Assembly: GCF_024494385.1 (NCBI RefSeq)
Contig: NZ_JAEVLT010000038.1
Span: 1-41,852, forward strand
Direction of reading: 5' to 3'
Length of the DNA stretch: 41,852 nt
DNA from: Bacillus sp. EB600
Lineage (GTDB): Bacteria; Bacillota; Bacilli; Bacillales; Cytobacillaceae
In this document: one piece after another, positions 1 to 8,743 of the stretch
Position numbering within the stretch: the first letter of the stretch is position 1
Layout: each line of letters starts with the position of its first letter
Made by a program: the position numbers and the translations under genes
The notes under the pieces: model-generated
What the model saw: the letters and a program-made list of their open reading frames with translations, nothing else
What the model was told of the DNA's origin: nothing
Databases searched by the model: none

Positions 1-19
1 GATCAAACTCTCCAATAAA
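1..19 (-). rRNA. 16S rRNA gene, first 19 nt only (continues outside the window)
   Basis: The reverse strand reads TTTATTGGAGAGTTTGATC, the standard start of a Bacillus 16S rRNA. The gene runs leftward out of the window, so everything to the right lies upstream of an rRNA operon. The assignment also fits the rRNA leader and strong tandem promoters found directly upstream at 96-272. Confidence 0.93.
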
Positions 20-95
20 GAGTATGAGTTAGCTCATAAATGTTACGTTGGCTAGTGAAGTCTTGCTTCACTATATTTTTATTGTTGACGTTTTT

Positions 96-118
96 GTTTG
101 TTTAGTTTTCAAAGAACA
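96..118 (-). promoter_or_regulatory. rRNA leader with boxA-like antitermination segment
   Basis: The reverse strand carries TGTTCTTTGAAAACTAAACA, the conserved leader segment found before Bacillus 16S genes, which includes a boxA-like antitermination signal. It lies between the promoters (160-272) and the mature 16S 5' end. The antitermination role is known for this leader class; here only the sequence match is seen. Confidence 0.7.
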
Positions 119-159
119 ATCATTTTTTTAAATCGACGTCACTCAAAAGCGACTTAATT

Positions 160-272
160 AATATATCACAATGTCTTTCGTGATGTCAACAACTTTTCAA
201 TTTTTATTATTTGCTGTCGACGCTCTCGAAGAGGACATGTATTAATATAACATGACGATTAAATGATTGCAA
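160..272 (-). promoter_or_regulatory. Tandem rRNA promoters P1 and P2
   Basis: Two sigma-A promoters face the 16S gene. The distal one has TTGCAA at 267-272 and TATATT at 244-249 with a 17-bp spacer. The proximal one has consensus TTGACA at 184-189 and TATATT at 160-165 with an 18-bp spacer (or ATATAT with 17). Two promoters spaced about 85 bp apart are usual for Bacillus rrn operons, whose output depends on initiating-nucleotide supply and (p)ppGpp. Confidence 0.82.
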
Positions 273-478
273 TATAATTTTAAAACTTTTTTTGCTTTTA
301 TTTCTACAAATCAAAGCAAAAGTCCGTAAAGTGAGCTAGAAAATGTTATTCACTTTTTTATCCACTAGTTACGCTTATTTTTAGCCACATGGTTAACGTT
401 GTTTTAAAAAATATCTACAGGCTGTTAATAACTTCTAACTTTTATCCCCATTATTACTATGTTCTTGGGGAATTCCCT

Positions 479-1383
479 CTAGTTTTGGCTTTTAAACGGT
501 TCACTTACTTTCACTTTTCTTTCATCTATAACAAAAAGCGAGATTCCCGCAATAACAATGAGTCCACCCACTACTTGTGACATACAGTTTGTTCATCCAG
601 TAAAAAGTAAGCAAGAATCGTCGCCCCAACTGGTTCAAATAAAATTGCCATTGAAATCGTTGATGTACTTACCCATTTCAGCGACCAATTAAATAATGTG
701 TGCCCTAGTAAAGTAGGCACAAGCGCAAGTAAAATAAAATAAACCCAGTCGCTTTGTTTATAAGGGTAAAGAGGCTGGTTAGCTGTTAACATATAAATAA
801 AGAGAGTGGCAGAGCTAATCAAATATACAACGAATGTATATGTAACAAGCGATAATCTTTGTCTTACTGTCTGGCCAAATAGTAAATATCCTGTTATTAA
901 TGCACAAGCAATCAAAGCAAGAAAATCGCCGAAAAGCGCTGACCCACTTATTCGAAAGTCCCCCCAACTAATAAGGGCACTCCCGGCCACTGCGATTAAA
1001 CCACTAATAATTGCTTTGCTCGATAATTTTTCTTTAAAGAAAATATATGTACCGATAAAAGCGAATAATGGCTGGAGTGTTACTAAAACAGTTGAACTGG
1101 CAACCGAAGTAAAGTTTAAGGACTCAAACCATAGAATAAAGTGGAAAGCTAACAGTATTCCAGCAATAGCGGAAAAAAGAAAATCCTTTTTGGTAATAAG
1201 TCGTAATTCTGAAATATGTCTTTTTAGAAAAATCGGCAGCATAAATAGGACAGAAGAAAACAAACGATAAAATGCAATGACACCTGACGGAGCAGAACAA
1301 AGCTTTACAAAAATAGCTGATGCAGATACTGAAATAACCCCCACCACAACAGCTGCATAAGGATTAATTTTTGGTTCTTCCAT
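479..1383 (-). pseudogene. EamA/DMT-family transporter, frameshifted near its C-terminus
   Basis: The first 269 residues form a drug/metabolite-transporter (EamA) protein with about nine hydrophobic helices in two repeats. Family members have ten helices and about 300 residues and usually export or import small metabolites; the substrate cannot be told here. The frame stops at 571, but the missing last helix continues in another frame to a TAG at 479 (reading VVGGLIVIAGISLFVIDERK). One lost base around 585-592 explains this, so it is either a recent pseudogene or a sequencing error. The start is ATG with GGAG a few bases upstream. Confidence 0.8.
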
Positions 1384-1502
1384 AAGATAAACTCCTTTAT
1401 GTAAAAAATCATTTCCAAAATAGAGTATACTAAGATGAACGTATAATATTTTCCCTTAATTTAATATTTTCAAAAAATAATTAAAAATTGGAAGTGAGTC
1501 TT

Positions 1503-2198
1503 ATGAATAGTTTAGACTTTCAAATTTTAATCAAACTCGGAATTTCTGCTGTATTTGGTCTTATTATTGGACTCGAGCGGGAATTAAAAAGAAAACCGGT
1601 TGGTTTGAAAACGAGCCTTGTGATCAGTATTGTTAGCTGCTTATTAACGATCGTTTCAATTGAGTCAGCCTATATGTTCCCTAATTCTGATAAAGTGAAG
1701 ATCCAAATGGACCCATTACGTTTGGCTGCACAAATCGTATCGGGTATTGGTTTCTTAGGCGCTGGGGTCATTTTAAGGAGGGGGAATGACAGCATTTCTG
1801 GGTTAACGACTGCTGCCATGATCTGGGGTGCAGCAGGGATCGGGATCGCAGTAGGGGCTGGATTTTATTTAGAAGCGTTTATAGGTGTCACATTACTCAT
1901 TATAAGTGTTGAATTTATTCCTTTTTTAATGAAGCTAATTGGTCCTAAGCAATTAAGAAAAAAAGAATTACTTATAAATTTAAACATTAAAGATAAGATT
2001 TATATAGATGAAGTCATTCGTTTTATTTTGAATAAAAAATATATCCTGCGAAGAATACGTATAAAGGATCTTTCAGACGGCGACCATCTTGTCCAGATAT
2101 TAATTGTTGTAGATTATCGCGAGAGTACAACGGGTGTCTATTATTCCATTTCTGATTTAGAAGGGATTCAAAGAGTAGAAATTGAGAGTGTAAGTTAA
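1503..2198 (+). CDS. MgtC/SapB family membrane protein
   Basis: The N-terminal 140 residues contain four to five membrane helices with the MgtC signature: GLIIGLERELKRKPVGLKT near the start and IVSGIGFLGAGVILRRG followed by GLTTAAMIWGAAGIGIA. A cytoplasmic ACT-like tail of about 85 residues follows. MgtC proteins help cells cope with low Mg2+ and can inhibit F-type ATPase; function in Bacillus is less defined. An in-frame TTG lies at 1488, but GGAAGTGAG sits just before ATG 1503, so that start is chosen. It is transcribed away from the EamA gene and appears monocistronic and intact. Confidence 0.88.
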   Translation: MNSLDFQILIKLGISAVFGLIIGLERELKRKPVGLKTSLVISIVSCLLTIVSIESAYMFPNSDKVKIQMDPLRLAAQIVSGIGFLGAGVILRRGNDSISGLTTAAMIWGAAGIGIAVGAGFYLEAFIGVTLLIISVEFIPFLMKLIGPKQLRKKELLINLNIKDKIYIDEVIRFILNKKYILRRIRIKDLSDGDHLVQILIVVDYRESTTGVYYSISDLEGIQRVEIESVS

Positions 2199-2284
2199 AT
2201 GAAGAATAAAAAATGTTATGTTAAAAAAAATCCTCTTGCAAAAATATAATGATGGCGCTATAATCTTTTTTGTACCAATCATTT

Positions 2285-2357
2285 GGGGGATTAGCTCAGC
2301 TGGGAGAGCGCAACGCTGGCAGCGTTGAGGTCAGGGGTTCGAGCCCCCTATTCTCCA
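2285..2357 (+). tRNA. tRNA-Ala (anticodon GGC)
   Basis: This 73-nt cloverleaf has a 7-bp acceptor stem with two G-U pairs, a D arm, an anticodon stem CAACG/CGTTG with loop CTGGCAG (anticodon GGC, alanine), and a T arm AGGGG-TTCGAGC-CCCCT. The discriminator is A and CCA is not encoded. Its 3' 46 bases are repeated at 11392, so it serves as the attachment site of the integrated element to its right and stays intact after integration. Confidence 0.95.
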
Positions 2358-2360
2358 TAA
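2312..2360 (+). repeat. attL: 49-bp direct repeat (tRNA 3' half)
   Basis: This is identical over 49 bases to 11392-11440. It begins in the anticodon stem and ends three bases past the tRNA discriminator. The flanks differ directly outside, as expected for a site-specific integration core. Confidence 0.92.
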
Positions 2361-2478
2361 CGCATTAAATCAACGTTTATAAAAGTCTAATTTACCTACA
2401 GCGTTAAGGTATTATTAGCAACAACGTTACGCCTTACTTTTCCGATACAACAACATCGGATTAGGAGGCGTTTTTATT

Positions 2479-3534
2479 TTGGCTCATTCTGAAAGTAGGC
2501 GCGGTAAAAAGGTGAAAAATGACCGCGTAATAACAGGGGCTAGAAAATCCATTTACTCAATGGAATCATTATTTGAGAAGGCATATAAAGCAAAGACAGC
2601 AGAAGGACTTGCTGAAGGTACTTTGTGGCGTTATCAACATGCACACGAAATGTTTTTGCAGTACCTAGGTACCCGTGGAATAAAAAAGGACATACGTTGT
2701 ATCAATGTAGAAGTTTACCGTGATTTTATGACTTATATGCTTGAGGATCGTATTAAATTTGATGGGCATAAGTTTAAGCCGGACAATGTTAAGACTGAAG
2801 GAGTCTCACCGCGATATGCGAACGATATTCTCAAAACTTTGCGGACTTCTTTTCGTGTATTGAAGGCAGACGGTCTCATTAGTGAAAACTTTTTCGAGTC
2901 AGTAAAGAGCGTAAAGCAGCCGGAAAAGTTAATAAACGTATTAACAGCTGAAGAATTAAAGGCGTTAATAGAGGCGCCGGATCAACGAAAATATTCATCG
3001 TTTCGGGATTATGTTGTACTCCTTACCATGATCGATACAATGGCACGTATCTCGGAAGTCTTAACGCTTACTTTAAATGATATTGACTTAAACGCTAGAG
3101 AAGTCGTTTTTAAATCAGAGATTACTAAGACCCGTAGAGGTCGTATTGTACCTATTCAACCACGGACAGCCCGATTAATAAAGGAATTAGTCGCTGAAGT
3201 TGCGGAGTTTGAGAGTGAATATATTTTTCTTGCAAATTACGGCGAACCTTTGCAACCAAATCATTTTCGAAAGCGATTAAACGAGTATGCTAAGAGAGCA
3301 GGAATTAAAAAGCACGTTCATCCTCATTTAATCCGGCATTCAGCAGCAACAATTTACCTTGAAGGCGGAGGAAACTTGCGATATCTGCAAGCGTTGTTAG
3401 GCCACGTTGATCAACGAATGACCGCAAAGTATACTCATTTATCTAAACAGTCGATTGCTGATAATCACGAAAAGTTCTCCGCCCTTAACCAGGTAATAGG
3501 CAAATTAAATAAACCAAGAAAGATTAAACGATAA
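2479..3534 (+). CDS. int: Tyrosine recombinase (integrase) of the tRNA-Ala element
   Basis: This 351-residue phage/ICE-type integrase would catalyse attL x attR excision and re-integration. It has an N-terminal SAM-like core-binding domain (about 25-140) and a C-terminal catalytic domain. The visible catalytic residues are R190 (in MARISEVL), H283 and R286 (HPHLIRH), H309 (LLGH) and nucleophile Y318 (KYTH). It starts at TTG 2479, ten bases after GGAGG at 2464. A CCGAT...ATCGG hairpin just ahead of the ribosome site could affect expression. The gene reads away from the tRNA, the usual position for an integrase next to its attachment site. No excisionase is recognisable nearby. Confidence 0.93.
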   Translation: MAHSESRRGKKVKNDRVITGARKSIYSMESLFEKAYKAKTAEGLAEGTLWRYQHAHEMFLQYLGTRGIKKDIRCINVEVYRDFMTYMLEDRIKFDGHKFKPDNVKTEGVSPRYANDILKTLRTSFRVLKADGLISENFFESVKSVKQPEKLINVLTAEELKALIEAPDQRKYSSFRDYVVLLTMIDTMARISEVLTLTLNDIDLNAREVVFKSEITKTRRGRIVPIQPRTARLIKELVAEVAEFESEYIFLANYGEPLQPNHFRKRLNEYAKRAGIKKHVHPHLIRHSAATIYLEGGGNLRYLQALLGHVDQRMTAKYTHLSKQSIADNHEKFSALNQVIGKLNKPRKIKR

Positions 3535-3559
3535 GGTGCGCCGGTTGGCGTGCCTTTTT
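3535..3559 (+). terminator. Rho-independent terminator after int
   Basis: GGTGCGCC-GGTT-GGCGTGCC forms an 8-bp stem (two G-U pairs) and is followed by TTTTT. It starts directly after the integrase stop codon. Confidence 0.85.
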
Positions 3560-3619
3560 ATGAACAAAAAGCATTTCATATTTTTTTATAACAAGAAAAA
3601 AGCACCACTGACGGATGCT

Positions 3620-4312
3620 CTAATAATTCATTTCATTTATTAGGTCTAGGTAATGATCAGTTAACTGAAACTTCATATCTCTAACCATTTCAATTAAAGT
3701 AGAAATGTATTCTCTTTCACTCTTAAATAAATTTCTTCTAATATCATTTATTACTTTTATTTGGTCATCATCCTGTTCCAAATCAGACCAATTTATATTT
3801 ACCACATCAAAGCCTTCTTTACTACGTAGTTTAATCAGATCCTGAGTAAATTCAAACAGTTGATGTTCAACTTCCCACATAATTTCTTTATAGAGGTCGT
3901 TAATTTTTCTTCTGGTTACAAAAAATATTCGATAGGAAAAAGCATCGACAAATACAATGTCTTTATTTATTCCTTCTAACAAATATTCTGTGTACAAAGT
4001 GTGTTTTTCTGTTTTCTTTATTTGAAAATTATCATCAATTTCAAAAAAGATACTCGACCGCTCCCCAAAATATTCTAAAGACATCATGTGTTTAAAGTCT
4101 CTATCAGTGTTTTCTAAAAATGTTGTAATTTTCTCTAAATGATTTAACTTTCTTGGAAATTCTTCTTTTCTCTTTTGTTCATTATTATGTTTTATTGTTA
4201 ATTGAACACCAAGTAAAGTGAGAATACCTGAGATTACTCCACCAATAACTGCTCCCCAAAAAGTGATTTGTTTTTCCTTGTCGGTATATCCATATATTCC
4301 TTTAGCCGAAAC
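3620..4312 (-). pseudogene. Membrane-anchored protein of unknown family, start lost or frameshifted
   Basis: The frame reads a single membrane helix (ITFWGAVIGGVISGILTLLG) near its start and then about 195 charged residues, mostly helical with coiled-coil character. The family is not recognised; one-helix proteins of this layout are common accessory genes on islands, sometimes in phage defence. No usable start exists in this frame. AAAGGA and an ATG at about 4292 sit just upstream in a different frame, so a frameshift right after the start codon is likely. The longer upstream open frame (to 4600) is antisense to another coding fragment and is not believed. The call of 'decayed' is moderately sure. 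Confidence 0.5.
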
Positions 4313-4325
4313 AAAGTACAATCCA

Positions 4326-4832
4326 AAACAGCAAGCATTTTTGGATTTTGAACATAAAATTGAAAAGATGGTTACAGCCAATATGGAGCAATTGGAAAAA
4401 TTCGATAACAAAATTAAAAAGAAAATGGATAAGGAAAGCTTGTATAAAATTGTCTTGTCAACAAAACAAATATTCGCCGAAGACTTCAAGTTTGTCGCAA
4501 AATTAGAAATACCAAGCATACTTCCGGAAAATATAAAAAATTCGTTAATCGTAATAAAAAGCGATTTTTCTTCTGGATTTAAATCATTAGAGGAAAGCAT
4601 GACCTACTACGAAAAATACCTGGATACTGAAGATCCGGTATTATACTGGAAGTCCGTTAAACAGCGTGATATAGGCATTACCCATATCAATGGCGGATTT
4701 ACTTCATTAACTACCACAAGAATGCAGCTAATTCCACCACCAAGGGGTGTAATACCCAAAAATGATTGGGAAGTAATTAAAAAATATCTTCACCTATTGT
4801 ACACGTTTAAATTCACTTCCTCATCTGATTAA
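4326..4832 (+). pseudogene. C-terminal fragment of an unrecognised soluble protein
   Basis: About 168 residues of plausible soluble, lysine-rich protein sequence end at a TAA, with internal features such as KSLEESMTYYEKYLDTEDP. There is no ribosome site near a start; the frame runs in from sequence that is antisense to the neighbouring gene, so the true N-terminus appears lost at the 4312-4326 junction. An internal ATG at 4368 without a good ribosome site is the only start candidate. Function is not recognised. Confidence 0.4.
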
Positions 4833-4889
4833 TGACCTAGTTTCCTAAAACTGGTTTTTGCGCCTGACAATTCCCATCCAAATTCTTAC

Positions 4890-5398
4890 TTGCAACAAAA
4901 CCCATTTTACCTTTACGATCCAACTTTAGAAATTGTCAATCCTACTTTCTCCTACCCAAGACCGTTTCAAAATGCAATAAGTCATCCAAACAAAATACCT
5001 TTAGGAATCGAACAAGGTTTTGTAAGACAACTCGCTCCATTCCAGCATGGACCCGAACGATTAGAGGAAAGACCTCCGCATACACAACATGTTGATTGGG
5101 CTTCCATGTTTCTGAATGAAATTTACATGGACCGACAAATCGAAGGGTAGTATCACTAACATTCGATGATGGACCAGATGATGTTTGGACTCCAGCAGTT
5201 CTTGATGTTTTAAAACGTTTTAATGTAAAAGGAACATTTATGTGTGTTGGGCATCGCATTCAACAAAATCCCGAAGTGCTTAGAAGAATAATAAAAGAAG
5301 GGCACGCGGTAGGCAATCATACATGGAGCAATCCAAATTTGACCAAATCTCCACTGAATGAAGTACGAAATCAGATTAAAGCACATCGAACGGTCTAA
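4890..5398 (+). pseudogene. Polysaccharide deacetylase (NodB domain), frameshifted and truncated
   Basis: The first part (4890-5150) is an unrecognised N-terminal region. After a frame change at about 5148 the sequence reads VSLTFDDGPDDVWTPAVLDV and later GHAVGNHTWSN: the TFDDGP metal/catalytic motif and the HxxxH-type motif of NodB deacetylases, which remove acetyl groups from chitin-like or peptidoglycan sugars. The frame ends at 5398 after only two of the five NodB motifs, so the C-terminal half is missing. The start (TTG 4890) has no ribosome site. It is dead cargo within the tRNA-Ala element. Confidence 0.75.
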
Positions 5399-5634
5399 TT
5401 TCTTATTGCACCAAGATTGTGAAATACTGTACTTAAAGTAACGGGTGCTTCAGTTAAACAACATTAGAGATGAAAGGAGCTCTTTTTTTGTTTCCCAAAA
5501 TGACCAGTAAATATAAACGGCATTATATTCACTCCTTATTGAACTAACTGGGCAGTTTAGTGTAAGAAGGAGTAGAAATAAAGTATTTAAATTAACCGAA
5601 CCCCTAATCAATATTTTTTATAAGTAAAATAATA

Positions 5635-5662
5635 AAGCTCTCCTAAATAGTAAGGAGAGCTT
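5635..5662 (-). terminator. Terminator of the DUF3231 operon
   Basis: AAGCTCTCCT / AGGAGAGCTT form a perfect 10-bp stem. On the reverse strand it is followed by TATTATTTTA. It lies 26 bp past the stop of the leftward DUF3231 gene. Confidence 0.7.
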
Positions 5663-5688
5663 GTATTATTTCAGTAATCTTATCTTAA

Positions 5689-6690
5689 TTATTTAGTTAA
5701 TTCATTCCTATCCTGCATTTGAGGTGGCTCTTCAAGCCAACCGTTTTTCGCCATGATTTTTCCACCGTCTTGCCCATAAGTTAATATGTCCTTTGCTGTA
5801 TTAACCAATTTTAATGGGAGGTCACTTCGTAAACTAAATGCTGTTCCTAAAGCACTGCTTCCTAAACCAAAGCTACTTAACAGACTGGTACAGTACATCA
5901 TCAGTTTATCTGAAAAAGGAGCTACCTTTGAGTCTGTTGCATTCGCCCCCCATGTTGAAGGTGGCTGAATGTCACTTTGAAGAAATAATTGTGTATAGTC
6001 AGTTACAATTTGTTTCGCTAATTCCTTTCCCTGTATAAAATATTTTTTTACTTCAGGTTCATTTGCTACTTGTGCGAACCCCGTTATCAGTTGCATTCCA
6101 ATTATATTCGATTCAATGGCATGGTATAAATGTGCTACTTCCACTGTATTCAACGCTCGTTTTTCAGAAAACAAATTAAAACCACTCATATAATTTGTAT
6201 CCTTCACAAACTCCACAGCTTTTGGCATAGATACAGCAGGAGGACGTGGTAAAACATCTTTCTCTTGCAAATAGTCCACGCATTCATCGTAAACACTTTG
6301 CGTAAACGCCGTTAATTCCTTATAAAGAAGAACAATATCTTTGCGATAGGCCATACTCATATGGAGCGTATGTAATCCCATCCCTATTTCTGTGAGAAGA
6401 CGAAGAAACATAATATCGAACATGTTGTCATACAGCTTAGGCACACCAACATTAACATCTTTCTCTGTGTATCCGACTGGAATGACAGCACCTTCACTTT
6501 TGAGAATGGTTTTTATCTCTTCAAGATAGTTAATAATTTTCAGATGAGTATTTTGCATAATCTCTTTAGCTCGATTGTCGTCCGCTTGTGCTATAAAATA
6601 TTCAAGCATTCGCTGTTTCATTGTTTTTTCCTGATAGGTCATCCACAATGTTCCTAATTCACTTGAACTTAAAGCATGTTTTTGAGTCAT
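5689..6690 (-). CDS. DUF3231 family protein
   Basis: This 333-residue, mostly helical protein matches the DUF3231 layout: two repeated four-helix units with the linker motif LNTVEVAHLYHAIESN and a C-terminal GWLEEPPQ. The family is confined largely to Bacillales spore-formers; its biochemical role is unknown, though the fold is thought ferritin-like. The start is ATG 6690 with AAAGGGAGG about ten bases upstream. It lies 46 bp behind the membrane gene 6737-7195 and probably shares its transcript. Two relatives occur at 23876 (intact) and 26931 (broken). Confidence 0.85.
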   Translation of the reverse strand: MTQKHALSSSELGTLWMTYQEKTMKQRMLEYFIAQADDNRAKEIMQNTHLKIINYLEEIKTILKSEGAVIPVGYTEKDVNVGVPKLYDNMFDIMFLRLLTEIGMGLHTLHMSMAYRKDIVLLYKELTAFTQSVYDECVDYLQEKDVLPRPPAVSMPKAVEFVKDTNYMSGFNLFSEKRALNTVEVAHLYHAIESNIIGMQLITGFAQVANEPEVKKYFIQGKELAKQIVTDYTQLFLQSDIQPPSTWGANATDSKVAPFSDKLMMYCTSLLSSFGLGSSALGTAFSLRSDLPLKLVNTAKDILTYGQDGGKIMAKNGWLEEPPQMQDRNELTK

Positions 6691-6736
6691 ACTATAAGCC
6701 TCCCTTTATTGTATTTACTACAAACAATAATCGCTT

Positions 6737-7195
6737 TCATTGAGCCTTCACTCGCATGAGTAGACACTTTACAAAATTACCTACCATTAAGCCTGGAATT
6801 AAAAACAAGATTGGAAGCCACACAGGCCCAAATAATATCTGTCCTAATTTTAGTGAAGGAGAGTACATAAGCCCAATTGTTACAAAATAAGCTCCAAACA
6901 CAAAAGGAAGATAGGAGTAAGGAGGAGTTTCTCCTTCGGCATCTTTGTATGCATCCCACATAGCAAACATATATAGACAGGGATAGAACATAAGCCATTG
7001 GTAATTTGTTGCTTCGATGGCGTCTCCAATGTTTCCTTGAAAGCTATACAAAATCACAATGTTAAAATGACTATTCACATTAACGAGGAACTCCAAAAAA
7101 ATAAAAACGATTCCTTTCACCAATCTTTGATTTAATATCTGAGCAAAACCTGGAAGAGCTATACTCCACAGAATAGCTTCTAACTTATAAGTCAT
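6737..7195 (-). CDS. Polytopic membrane protein, unknown function
   Basis: This 152-residue protein has four or five predicted helices and a mid-protein loop with YMFAMWDAYKDAEGE. The frame stays open upstream, but the ATG at 7195 starts a clean N-terminus (MTYKLEAILWSIALPGFAQ) entering the first helix; AGGGA lies about 11 bases before it. A GTG at 7201 is the alternative. It resembles small uncharacterised Bacillus membrane proteins often near spore genes, but no family is named with confidence. It is first in a likely two-gene operon with the DUF3231 gene. Confidence 0.65.
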   Translation of the reverse strand: MTYKLEAILWSIALPGFAQILNQRLVKGIVFIFLEFLVNVNSHFNIVILYSFQGNIGDAIEATNYQWLMFYPCLYMFAMWDAYKDAEGETPPYSYLPFVFGAYFVTIGLMYSPSLKLGQILFGPVWLPILFLIPGLMVGNFVKCLLMRVKAQ

Positions 7196-7596
7196 AATCA
7201 CATTGTCCCTATAATTAGTTATAAATTTAATGTTTACTACAAGAGAAATAATATGTAATAAATGAATTAGTTCTTCTTCCACTAAAGGGTGCGTTAATTA
7301 AAGTAAGAATAAAAAATAGGACTTCTATTTATTCTTTCGCTATTAGTTTGTATTTTTAGTTTTTTCACTGGAGTTGTCCTGACTAATGTAACACCCTTAT
7401 TTCTGGCAGTGGCATATAGGAAACAAACTATAACTCTGATTCCTTCTTTACAGGGATATAGCCAGGCCTAATTAATAGTGGTATTAAGATGTTTTAAAAA
7501 ACGTACAGGTAAATGTTCAGGGTTTTGTGCAAGCCTTCTCCAGAGGAATACAATATTTGAAAAAATTGTTACATTAAATATTCAGATTTTTAAAAG
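7196..7596. other. Intergenic, no gene seen
   Basis: The stretch holds no convincing frame. AAAGGGTGCGTTAATTAAAG at about 7284 resembles AACGGGTGCTTCAGTTAAAC at about 5439, a short dispersed motif that often follows genes in Bacillus. Confidence 0.3.
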
Positions 7597-7629
7597 CAAA
7601 AAAAAAACCGACCATTAACTATCGGTTTT
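7597..7629 (-). terminator. Terminator downstream of the 54-aa gene
   Basis: AAAACCGA / TCGGTTTT form a stem with a 10-nt loop, followed on the reverse strand by eleven T residues. It ends the leftward module that includes 7681-7845. Confidence 0.75.
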
Positions 7630-7680
7630 AATTTATTCATGAATATGTTTTGTATTAATTTATTAGAATAACTGGAAAAG

Positions 7681-7845
7681 CTATTTAGGCTCTTTTCTCT
7701 TATGACTTGGATCCAAACTCAAATATGAATATCCTTTTTGCTCGTTCACATAACGAACAAATTGCCGTCTAAAAATATCGATTAGTTCTTCTTCTCCTTC
7801 TCCTATAAATTCATGAGTGAACTTCTGCTTTTTCCTATTGGACAT
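7681..7845 (-). CDS. Small basic protein, 54 aa, unknown
   Basis: The reverse strand encodes a 54-residue protein beginning MSNRKKQKFTHEFIGEGEEE and ending SHKRKEPK. ATG 7845 is preceded by GGAGGG at good spacing, and a terminator follows, which supports a real gene. It is highly charged with no membrane segment. Its position beside the replication-relaxation gene suggests an accessory of the element backbone, for example a DNA-processing or copy-control factor, but that is inference only. Confidence 0.6.
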   Translation of the reverse strand: MSNRKKQKFTHEFIGEGEEELIDIFRRQFVRYVNEQKGYSYLSLDPSHKRKEPK

Positions 7846-7971
7846 ATAATACCCTCCAATGTTTAAGATACTATTATTTTGCCCTTTAAAGTCATAAATA
7901 TTAAGGCTGCTACACGCATTAAGAGTATCAGGTTAAATGTACCCAGTTCAATTTAGGGATATCTTCTGGCA

Positions 7972-8045
7972 AAGGCTAACACGTCACTAATAATTAAAAA
8001 AGTTCAGTTGACTGGTTCAACCAATAAGCAACACGTATTAGCCTT
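7972..8045. repeat. Inverted repeat next to the replication-relaxation gene (candidate oriT/ori)
   Basis: Arms AAGGCTAACACGT (7972-7984) and ACGTATTAGCCTT (8033-8045) pair with one mismatch. Between them GTTGA-CTGGT-TCAAC forms a second small hairpin. It lies 48 bp from the 3' end of the replication-relaxation gene, in a gene-free stretch. Relaxase or Rep recognition sites often have this form, but no nick motif is recognised. Confidence 0.4.
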
Positions 8046-8092
8046 AGCCAAAGAACACACACAAAGGGATTATTTATGGCAAACATCTTTCG

Positions 8093-8743
8093 TTACGAAC
8101 CAATCCTTATTATAATTCCTTCCTTATCCGTATTATTAATCGGCTTTGTTATTTGCTTTAATGATTGCACAAAATCAGTAAATGTCTTTGATTGAAATAT
8201 CTGGAAAGGATAATCGTTGCCGATTGCATAATGCTCTTCACTAAGTATCAAGACGTGAGGAAACGGATCAGTTGCTATTAATCCTGAATTATATAGGTCA
8301 ATGTATCTCGCTAATTTATCAGACATTTGTTTCGGACTATATAGCGTTCTTTGACATTCAACGAAAAAATTAGTTTTACGATATCGAAGGAAAACATCAG
8401 GTTCGGCACACTCTCCCTTCTTCCCGTACTTAGGTTCAACCAAAAACATTTCTAAATTACCGAGATTCTTTAATTCTTTATACAAATCAACAATCGTGAG
8501 AAAATGATTAATCTTAGCGCTATTCTTTTTCATTTGGACTTCGGGGCCAAAATATACATATGGTTCAAATGAGGTTGATCGTTGAATATGGCCGTCTCTC
8601 CATAGGCGCAGGAGCACGGTATTTGCTGCATTAATAGGATTCTTAACGTTAGCAAAATATAGTTCAGCTATGCTATTCCTATCCATAACACGAAATTTGT
8701 TCAAATTATTAATGATAGCCTTGTCACGCTTAGTTAACATCAT
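8093..8743 (-). CDS. Replication-relaxation family protein
   Basis: The 216-residue protein starts with a winged-helix-like region (LTKRDKAIINNLNKFRVMDR) followed by a segment with EPDVFLRYRKTNFFVECQRT, resembling a PD-(D/E)XK-like fold. This layout is that of the replication-relaxation family (Pfam PF13814), needed for plasmid replication and DNA relaxation in some plasmids and integrative elements. It overlaps the 3' end of ftsK by 14 bp, so the two are translationally linked. It would act on the excised circular form, perhaps at the inverted repeat 7972-8045. The family call is fairly firm; the exact activity is not. Confidence 0.75.
   Translation of the reverse strand: MMLTKRDKAIINNLNKFRVMDRNSIAELYFANVKNPINAANTVLLRLWRDGHIQRSTSFEPYVYFGPEVQMKKNSAKINHFLTIVDLYKELKNLGNLEMFLVEPKYGKKGECAEPDVFLRYRKTNFFVECQRTLYSPKQMSDKLARYIDLYNSGLIATDPFPHVLILSEEHYAIGNDYPFQIFQSKTFTDFVQSLKQITKPINNTDKEGIIIRIGS

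Noticed and set aside
806..1270. 154-codon forward frame
   Set aside because: It lies antisense to the EamA transporter, whose protein is clearly real; no ribosome site is present.
3620..4600. A 326-residue version of the membrane-anchored gene
   Set aside because: Its first 100 codons are antisense to the convergent coding fragment at 4326-4832 and look non-coding.
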